Under the pieces are notes generated by a model. That model saw nothing but the letters and a program-made list of their open reading frames with translations. It had not been told where the DNA came from and did no database searches. From Hafnia alvei (GTDB taxonomy: Bacteria > Pseudomonadota > Gammaproteobacteria > Enterobacterales > Enterobacteriaceae): a stretch of 64,000 nucleotides of DNA. The stretch is taken from positions 3,550,012 through 3,614,011 of the forward strand of contig NZ_CP139992.1 in assembly GCF_034424155.1 (NCBI RefSeq). Reading direction: 5' to 3'. The position numbers and the translations under genes are program-made. Position 1 is the first letter of the stretch. Each line of letters opens with the position of its first letter. Of the stretch, positions 57,785 through 64,000 are shown one piece after another.

Positions 57785-59926
57785 TTACTTCTGGTCTTTG
57801 ATAACTTTAACAGTGTAGCGACCGTCAGCCTGACGATATGCACCGTGGATATCAGTTTCAAAGCCTGGGTAATGTGCACCGATTTCGCACAGCATCTGCA
57901 AGAACTCCAGAACTGGGCGGCTTTCTTCGGTCAGCATTTCACCGGGCATTACCAAAGGAACTCCTGGAGGATATGGCAGGATCATGTTGGCATTCACTTT
58001 GCCGATCATCTCTTCCAGATAGACTTCTTCAGTCTGGCCACGCAGTTCTTTTTGGAACGCTGCATGTGGGTTCATTACCATGGTTGGCAACACTTCAAAT
58101 GCACGGTACATCAGGTCCGGCAGGTTGTGGTGTTGGATCAGCGCATGGATGCCCTGTGCCAAGTCCTGAATACGCATGTTTTCATAGAACTCTGGATCTT
58201 CACGATACAGTGAAGGCAGCATGTTCTTAACGCGCAGGTTCAAGTCGTATGAACGTTTGAACTCGGTCAGCGCACGCAGCAGGCTCAGTGCTTTAGTTTT
58301 GTCGATACCGATGCTGAACAGGAACAGCAAGTTGTATGGACCTGTTTTCTCAACGATGATGCCGTGTTCGTCTAAGTATTTAGAAACGATAGACGCTGGG
58401 ATACCGGTATCAGCCATTGAGCCATCTTTCTGCATCCCTGGAGTCAACAGAGTGACTTTGATTGGGTCCAGATACATGTGGTCGTTATCGATATCTTTAA
58501 AGCCATGCCAGCTGTCTTTGGAATCCAAAGGCCAGCATTTCGCTTCGTCGATACCTTCTGGCTGCCATACGTCGAAGAACCAGCCTTCAGACTCGGAGTT
58601 CAGACGTTTGATTTCTTTACGGAAACGAATCGCACGTTCGATAGAACCGTTGATCAGACGTTTACCGGCATTACCTTTCATCATTGCAGCAGCGGTTTCG
58701 GTAGAAGCCACGATGCCGTAGTGAGGAGAAGTAGAGGTGTGCATCATATAGGCTTCGTTGAAGGTTTCTTCGTTGATGTCACCTTTAACGTGAATCATTG
58801 AAGCCTGAGAGAATGCTGCCAGCAGTTTGTGAGTAGACTGAGTTTCATAAATAACTTTGCCTTCTACACGGCCACCGCTCATACCACACAGACCTTTGTA
58901 GATAGGGCTGAAGTTGGTGTAAGGAACCCATGCAGAGTCAAAGTGGATGGATTTAACGTCCAGCGCTTCTTTGATGTAATCAGTGTTGTACAGCAGACCG
59001 TCGTAGGTAGAGTTGGTCACTACGGCGTGAACTGGCCAGGTCGCATTTGGAGTCTGTGCAACGCGTTCAGCGATGGTGTCGTGCTGGAATTCACTCTTAG
59101 GAATACCACCCAAGATACCGTAAGCGTTACGGGTTGGACGGAAGTAAATAGGAGTGATGTCGCTCATCATCATCAGGTGAGTCAGAGACTTATGGCAGTT
59201 ACGGTCAATCAGAACGGTGCTGCCAGCTGGTGCTGAGTACATACCAACGATTTTGTTCGCGGTAGAAGTACCGTTAGTCACCATGTAGCTGCGTTCTGCG
59301 TTGAAAGTACGCGCAATGTATTCTTCAGCTTCTTTGTGTGGACCTGAGTGGTCAAGCAGAGAACCCAGTTCACCCACAGAGATGGAGATATCAGATTTCA
59401 TCGCGTTAGCGCCGAAGAAATCATAGAAGATGCTGCCCACTGGGGATTTCTGGAACGCAGTACCGCCCATGTGACCCGGAGTACAGAAGGTGTATTTACC
59501 TTCTTTAACGTAGTTGAACAGTGCTTTGGTCAACGGAGGCAGAATTTCGTCGATGTATGCGTCGGTGCTCTGACGGATTTTCTGTGCGATATCCTGAGCT
59601 GCGCCCAGTGCGTATTCGAAGAACTCAACGTTCAAACGCAGATCGTTCAGGCTAACATCCAGAGTAGAGTGGGTGTTGGCGAACGCATAGACAGGCAGAT
59701 GTTCGTTCATCGCGCTGATTTCTTCGCACAGGTCGAGATTGTAAGTATCCCAGTCGAAGATAACGCCGCACAGACGTGCGTTGTTGTCGATGAGTTTCAG
59801 CAGGTCTTCACGGTCGTTTGGATAAACAATCTGAAAATCGAGTGCTTCCAGTGCCTTGTGCAGTTCACGGATAGGCTCTTCTTTGAAGTAGACGCCCATG
59901 TGATTCAAGATGGCAATAATATTCAT
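57785..59926 (-). CDS. cadA: Inducible lysine decarboxylase CadA
   Basis: This 713-residue PLP enzyme decarboxylates lysine to cadaverine, consuming a proton. It has the N-terminal wing domain and the core with PLP-binding Lys367 in TQSTHKLLAAFSQ; FDSAWVPYTNF (near 329) is typical. E. coli CadA is 715 residues. Second gene of cadBA, 149 bases after cadB, with a hairpin in the gap. It is a hallmark of Hafnia-like lysine-positive phenotypes. Confidence 0.97.
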   Translation of the reverse strand: MNIIAILNHMGVYFKEEPIRELHKALEALDFQIVYPNDREDLLKLIDNNARLCGVIFDWDTYNLDLCEEISAMNEHLPVYAFANTHSTLDVSLNDLRLNVEFFEYALGAAQDIAQKIRQSTDAYIDEILPPLTKALFNYVKEGKYTFCTPGHMGGTAFQKSPVGSIFYDFFGANAMKSDISISVGELGSLLDHSGPHKEAEEYIARTFNAERSYMVTNGTSTANKIVGMYSAPAGSTVLIDRNCHKSLTHLMMMSDITPIYFRPTRNAYGILGGIPKSEFQHDTIAERVAQTPNATWPVHAVVTNSTYDGLLYNTDYIKEALDVKSIHFDSAWVPYTNFSPIYKGLCGMSGGRVEGKVIYETQSTHKLLAAFSQASMIHVKGDINEETFNEAYMMHTSTSPHYGIVASTETAAAMMKGNAGKRLINGSIERAIRFRKEIKRLNSESEGWFFDVWQPEGIDEAKCWPLDSKDSWHGFKDIDNDHMYLDPIKVTLLTPGMQKDGSMADTGIPASIVSKYLDEHGIIVEKTGPYNLLFLFSIGIDKTKALSLLRALTEFKRSYDLNLRVKNMLPSLYREDPEFYENMRIQDLAQGIHALIQHHNLPDLMYRAFEVLPTMVMNPHAAFQKELRGQTEEVYLEEMIGKVNANMILPYPPGVPLVMPGEMLTEESRPVLEFLQMLCEIGAHYPGFETDIHGAYRQADGRYTVKVIKDQK

Positions 59927-59944
59927 ACTCTAATTCTCCAGGCA

Positions 59945-60000
59945 AAAAGCTGGCCCCTCTCTACTTTTCAGTAGAAGTACTTCAAACAGAGAGAGGCTGG
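59945..60000 (-). promoter_or_regulatory. Intercistronic hairpin between cadB and cadA
   Basis: On the minus strand an AGAGAG-type arm pairs with CTCTCT around a stem-loop, followed by CTTTTTG. It lies just before the cadA ribosome site (GGAGAATTAGAG) and could process or attenuate the cadBA message. Confidence 0.45.
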
Positions 60001-60075
60001 ATAAATTAATTGTCTTGCTGTGTGTAATCGCGAGGATTACTCAATTCGTTGTGTACGTGGCGTTAGCCAAGTCAC

Positions 60076-61398
60076 TTATGCGTTGCTGTCTGCGCTAGCT
60101 TGTGGTTTGCGAGAGTTCATTTTACGTGCATAGAACATCAGGATAACCAGGCTCACGATGAAGGTACCGGACAGTTCGAATGAACCCGCACCCATCAGAG
60201 CGATAAAGCAGAAGCAACAACCCAGAACCGATGCAACCAGGCTCAGCAGGTTTTTCACGTTGGCGCCTTCGAAACGAATCAGGTCAACGCAAGAGTAGAA
60301 GTAAGGCAGCATAGTCAGCAGAACCGCGATACCAGTCAGTTCACCGAACAGGTCAGATGCTTTACCGCCGCTAGCGCTCATTACAGTAATCAGAACCATC
60401 AGTACGGTCATTTTCACTGCGGCTAACAACAGGCCTTTCTTAGGAATGCCGTTTTTGTCCAGCTCGCCGTACACTTTAGGGAAGTTACCGTCTTTAGCAG
60501 CACGCACACCGGCTTGACCCACCAGCATCATCCAAGAACCTAAAGAGGTTAAACATGCGAATGCGGTGAAAGCAGACACTACTGGAGCAGCCCAGCCGCC
60601 AACCATAGTTGAAGCACTCATTGCGAACGGTGCACCAGAAGCCGCCATTTGGCTCGCTGGGTAGATACCTGCGATAACCTGAGTTGCTGCGATATAAACG
60701 ATACCTGCCAGAGCAGTACCCAGCATGGTCGCCAGTGGAACGGTACGAGATGGGTTTTTCACCATACCAGTACTTACCGCTGCGGATTCAACACCCACGA
60801 ACGCCCACAGGCACAGCAGGATACTTTTGATAACCGCGTGGCTATCAGTACCGCCAGAAGTGTTCCAGTTAGCGTGATAAGTAGCAGGGTCAAACCAAGC
60901 CCAACCTGCGATAGCAGTACCGATAACTGGGATTAACACCAGCACCAGACCGATAGTGGTTAAGCGGCTTACCCAAGTACCACCCAGCATATTCACGAAA
61001 GTGAAGATCCATACAATGGCGATACATGCTGCGCCAGCTGCAATTGGGCTATTCAATACTGGGAAGAAAGTAGATAGATAAGAAACTGCGGTAATACCGA
61101 TTGCTAAATTACCAATCCAGTTTGCATGGTAATAAAGAACACCGGTTTGGAAACCGAATGCCGGACCAATTTCACCAGCATAAGCAATAGGGCCACCTTC
61201 CTGAGGGTTCTTAGTAGCCAAACGTGCATATACATACGCTAGAGACATTGCACCGATTAATGAAATGATCCAACCAAATATTGCGATGGAACCGAGACTC
61301 GCCAGGTTCGCAGGTAATAGTGCAATACCGCTCCCCATCATATTACCAGCTACTACGCCGGTGCAGGCAATTAGCCCGATTTTCTTGCTTGATGACAT
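60076..61398 (-). CDS. cadB: Lysine/cadaverine antiporter CadB
   Basis: This 440-residue APC-family antiporter, about twelve helices, exchanges extracellular lysine for cadaverine. The first helix contains GVVAGNMMGSGIALLP, the substrate-binding glycine motif of the family. The ATG at 61,398 has CAGGAGC upstream and starts MSSSKKIGL; an upstream start at 61,440 is not supported. First gene of the CadC-controlled operon. Confidence 0.96.
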   Translation of the reverse strand: MSSSKKIGLIACTGVVAGNMMGSGIALLPANLASLGSIAIFGWIISLIGAMSLAYVYARLATKNPQEGGPIAYAGEIGPAFGFQTGVLYYHANWIGNLAIGITAVSYLSTFFPVLNSPIAAGAACIAIVWIFTFVNMLGGTWVSRLTTIGLVLVLIPVIGTAIAGWAWFDPATYHANWNTSGGTDSHAVIKSILLCLWAFVGVESAAVSTGMVKNPSRTVPLATMLGTALAGIVYIAATQVIAGIYPASQMAASGAPFAMSASTMVGGWAAPVVSAFTAFACLTSLGSWMMLVGQAGVRAAKDGNFPKVYGELDKNGIPKKGLLLAAVKMTVLMVLITVMSASGGKASDLFGELTGIAVLLTMLPYFYSCVDLIRFEGANVKNLLSLVASVLGCCFCFIALMGAGSFELSGTFIVSLVILMFYARKMNSRKPQASADSNA

Positions 61399-61771
61399 GG
61401 TCAGTTGCTCCTGATTAATTTTCAGAAAAGTCGTATTCACTCATTACCGCAGTTAGGTGTTCGACTTGATGGGATGCATGTTACTGACCAGCAAAATAAA
61501 AGTCCTAAAGGTAAAGTTAAATTATCAGCGTGTCCCAAGAAATGACATCTTGACCTTTTTTCCTAGATAATAAAAAAACATCAAGAAACGTAAAATTAAA
61601 TCAATAAAAACAGTATGTTGACATAAAAATTACCGATGATTTTTCAAGATAAAAAAACGTTTAATGAAACAAAATTAACACATACAAAGACACAAAAAAA
61701 CAACACACTTAATGCATATATTTTTCATTGTCAGTGAAGAATCCGAGGGAGGTTTATAATTCTTTGGGGGT
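61399..61771 (-). promoter_or_regulatory. cadBA promoter region
   Basis: This 373-base AT-rich segment between the cadC terminator and the cadB start holds no gene. In E. coli CadC binds two AT-rich sites ahead of the cadBA promoter, and H-NS covers the same area. The dense A/T runs at 61,560-61,720 are the likely equivalents; no precise CadC box is claimed. Confidence 0.6.
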
Positions 61772-61806
61772 AAAAAAAGCCTGCTCCTTTATAAGGGAAC
61801 AGGCTG
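61772..61806 (-). terminator. Terminator of cadC
   Basis: AGCCTG, loop with TCCC/GGGA pairing, CAGGCT, followed on the minus strand by seven T. It starts 19 bases after the cadC stop. Confidence 0.85.
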
Positions 61807-61824
61807 GATTAAATATCATACAAA

Positions 61825-63432
61825 TTAATTGTTATCGGAGAAGTCGTAATTCGCTAAGTAAGGGGCAACGCGGATAACATTGGTTTGGAAGACGCCATTT
61901 TTTATCCAATCCAAGGTATTATTTCCTGGGCGTAAATTGAAAGCGGTAATATAAGCATCCGCAGCAAGGTTATTTTGCCCTTTCAGTTCATAAACTTTGC
62001 CAAGTAAGACATAGTTTAGCCAAGACATCTCTAAATCGATGCCTTTATTAATCATCTGAAAGGCTTCGTCAACTTTGCCCTGACTTAAATAATCAACAGC
62101 ATATATCTGCTGAATAATTGCGCTATTTTGCAATAAAGGAATCGCCTCAACGTCAGTAATCTCTTTACGGAGGTTAGCAAGATCTGACGCATTAAACGGC
62201 TGATATGAATTCAGCAATATATCTACCAACGCTTTTTCTGCACGCGCATAGATAAAGTCCGGCGACTGTTTTGTAATCTGGGCAAGTAAAGTACTGGCCT
62301 GATTCAATGAATCGCTGTCCCCCTGAATCAAAAGCTGGTGTGCCTGATAATAGAGCTGCAATATCTGACTATGCTGTGGTACCAGTGTTTCAATTCTCTG
62401 AACCATGCTTGCAGGTTGAACCACTTTTAACGTTTGGAACATGCTATCGATGAAGTCTTTCTGCACCGTCAGCAAATTATCCGTCGTAATAAAGTAGCGT
62501 TTCTCCAACATCACTGAGCTATCAGCATTATCGATCAGGCGCACGGACAAGAAACACTGCTGTGCGCGATAGTGCCTCTGATTCACAAACTCAATGAACA
62601 TCGACTTGCCAGAACTGCTCGGCCCGCCGTAGTTGTAGTTAGTTTGATCGTGCACTAAAAACGTTGAGTGGGTATTCAGGCCCTGCGCTAGCATTTCGCT
62701 TAGGCCAACGACGTACGAAAGCTGATTAGTCCAGTTGGTGCAACTGTTCCCACCCTGAATACGGATATCAATATCACGCGGATTCAGCAACATGGGCGCA
62801 GGTGCAACAGGCACTCGCTGATTAAAAACGGCTAAGCCAATCAACGAGATACACAACACCAGAGAGGATAGAAATGCTACCCACACCCAAAAGCGTGAAC
62901 GCCCAAGCTTAGACGCACGCTTTTTATCACTCGTATCCTTCGGTGCGACGTCAGGGCTGGCCGTTTGGACATGGCTAAGCGATGATTGCTCAGGATGAAC
63001 ATCAGATGCAGTGACAGTATTCGAGATCGCGCTGCCATCTTCCGGCTCGTGCTCAATCACCACTTTGACCGGTGTTTGAGTCGGCAGAGTAAAATCAGCC
63101 CCGCCCTCTTCGCACCAGATAACCGGTTCCACCAGCTTGTAGCCGCGTTTAGGCACCGTCACGATGTACTCGGGCGCGTCAGGTCGCCCGTCTTTTAAAT
63201 ATTTCCTCAGCTCAGAGATACACTGAGTCACCACATGATTGGTGACAATATTACGTTTCCATACGTTATCAATTAGTTCATCCCTGCTTAGTACCGTATC
63301 GGGATGATGAGCAAAGTAGCTCAACATATCGATGAGGCGAGGCTCTAGCACTAATAAACGACCATCACGGGTGATCTTATTATCAGCGGCTAAAACCAAC
63401 CATTCGCCAACGCGGAAAGTTTGCTCTTGCAT
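61825..63432 (-). CDS. cadC: pH- and lysine-sensing transcriptional activator CadC
   Basis: This 535-residue ToxR-like membrane activator has an OmpR-type winged helix (residues 5-105, HVVTQCISELRKYLKDGRP), a linker of about 75 residues, one membrane helix (181-203) and a periplasmic sensor. The two cysteines of the regulatory disulfide are present (GGNSCTNW and QQCFLSV). E. coli CadC is 512 residues. It lies directly upstream of cadBA on the same strand; LysP, its usual co-sensor, is not in the window. Confidence 0.95.
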   Translation of the reverse strand: MQEQTFRVGEWLVLAADNKITRDGRLLVLEPRLIDMLSYFAHHPDTVLSRDELIDNVWKRNIVTNHVVTQCISELRKYLKDGRPDAPEYIVTVPKRGYKLVEPVIWCEEGGADFTLPTQTPVKVVIEHEPEDGSAISNTVTASDVHPEQSSLSHVQTASPDVAPKDTSDKKRASKLGRSRFWVWVAFLSSLVLCISLIGLAVFNQRVPVAPAPMLLNPRDIDIRIQGGNSCTNWTNQLSYVVGLSEMLAQGLNTHSTFLVHDQTNYNYGGPSSSGKSMFIEFVNQRHYRAQQCFLSVRLIDNADSSVMLEKRYFITTDNLLTVQKDFIDSMFQTLKVVQPASMVQRIETLVPQHSQILQLYYQAHQLLIQGDSDSLNQASTLLAQITKQSPDFIYARAEKALVDILLNSYQPFNASDLANLRKEITDVEAIPLLQNSAIIQQIYAVDYLSQGKVDEAFQMINKGIDLEMSWLNYVLLGKVYELKGQNNLAADAYITAFNLRPGNNTLDWIKNGVFQTNVIRVAPYLANYDFSDNN

Positions 63433-63539
63433 GGTGTGCTAAGGCTCAGAGGGAAATGGAAAGAAGCGCGCAATAGTAGCACAGCGGGACTTGTTACACA
63501 GTAAACCGCAGCACCCTATGCACTTTTGGTATTATATTT

Positions 63540-63956
63540 TCAGCAATTGGTGCTATTTTTCAAGTCATCACCCACTTGATAGAGCTCAAGCGGCAGCCCA
63601 TCAGGATCCGAGAAAAATGTAAATCGACGTTCAGTATAGGGGTCAATGCGTACCTCTTCACAACGCACTGCATGATTTTCCAAATGTTTTACCGCACTAT
63701 CAATATCATCAACGCTGAATGCCAAATGACGCAAACCGCAGGCTTCAGGCCGAGACACTCGTGCAGGAGGCTTTGGAAATGAAAACAGCTCAATCGTATA
63801 GTCACCGTTCAGTGCTAAATCCCCTTTCCAAGAATCACGCTCTGCGCGATACACTTCGCTCAGTAACGTAAAACCTAAAACATCACAGTAGAAAGACTTA
63901 CTGCGCTGATAATCTGACGCAATAATTGCGATGTGGTGGATTTTATTGAGTTTCAC
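63540..63956 (-). CDS. yaeR: VOC-family metalloprotein YaeR
   Basis: This 138-residue protein of the glyoxalase/bleomycin-resistance fold has metal-ligand candidates His8 (HHIAII), Glu near LFSFP, His in LRHLAFSV and Glu in LPLELY. The E. coli protein is 129 residues; the extra C-terminal residues (VGDDLKNSTNC) are not conserved in memory. Enzymatic function is not established. In E. coli yaeR abuts tilS and ldcC; here the cad locus follows. Confidence 0.92.
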   Translation of the reverse strand: MKLNKIHHIAIIASDYQRSKSFYCDVLGFTLLSEVYRAERDSWKGDLALNGDYTIELFSFPKPPARVSRPEACGLRHLAFSVDDIDSAVKHLENHAVRCEEVRIDPYTERRFTFFSDPDGLPLELYQVGDDLKNSTNC

Positions 63957-64000
63957 ACAGCCTCCAAATGCAAACGATTCTCGGGGAAATTACCCCTTAA

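Noticed and set aside
59348..59974. 208-codon frame antisense to cadA
   Set aside because: It lies entirely opposite a strongly conserved enzyme and has no ribosome site; long antisense frames are expected from the codon bias there.

Overview
The window looks like chromosome of a member of the Enterobacterales outside the Escherichia/Salmonella group. Most housekeeping proteins align end to end from memory with E. coli counterparts (ProB, Gpt, GlnB, YfhL, YiaY, YaeP). However, it carries a complete Na+-NQR operon, a glutamine-dependent NadE and a cadC-cadB-cadA-dtpC lysine decarboxylation locus. Together these fit a Hafnia/Obesumbacterium-like organism, or less well Serratia/Yersinia relatives. 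The genus is an inference; a 16S or whole-genome comparison would settle it.

Region 1 (1-12,225) is accessory DNA that ends at a tRNA-Thr(CGT) gene equivalent to thrW. A P4-type tyrosine integrase lies next to the tRNA 3' end, and its orientation and position suggest integration into thrW. Leftwards from the integrase come an AT-rich, same-strand three-gene operon (adenine-specific DNA methyltransferase with a specificity-like tail, P-loop ATPase with zinc ribbon and HhH motif, and a HEPN-motif protein), then a less AT-rich redox cluster (two aldo/keto reductases, LysR regulator, NAD(P)-binding reductase, DUF1471 protein), a 42-residue basic protein, a second HEPN-motif protein, and the end of an alpha/beta hydrolase cut by the window. 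No second attachment site was found, so the left boundary is unknown. The methyltransferase-ATPase-HEPN operon is the best candidate for an undescribed defence system.

Region 2 (12,226-37,970) is core chromosome resembling the E. coli proBA-crl-frsA-gpt-pepD-dinB and dpaA-yafJ-gmhA-fadE neighbourhoods. The whole nqrABCDEF-apbE-nqrM operon is inserted between dinB and dpaA. proBA makes the proline precursor; Nqr is the sodium-pumping NADH dehydrogenase, with ApbE and NqrM as its maturation factors; fadE follows a probable FadR site.

Region 3 (35,711-51,827) matches the E. coli glnB-glrR-qseG-glrK-glmY-purL-mltF-tadA-pgpC-yfhL neighbourhood, with nadE, a rhodanese and yiaY added. The glmY control region is very clear: a sigma-54 promoter, three GlrR sites (TGTC-N10-GACA type) and an IHF site, placed next to the genes of the GlrK/GlrR system that drives it.

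Region 4 (51,867-63,956) is nlpE-arfB-yaeQ / yaeP-rof / cytochrome c / tilS, then dtpC-cadA-cadB-cadC, then yaeR. In E. coli yaeR and tilS are adjacent and ldcC lies just beyond yaeR; here the acid-inducible cad locus sits between them. Intergenic repeats are prominent: GC-rich inverted pairs at three loci and ERIC-type elements at two, one of them inside the nqr operon.
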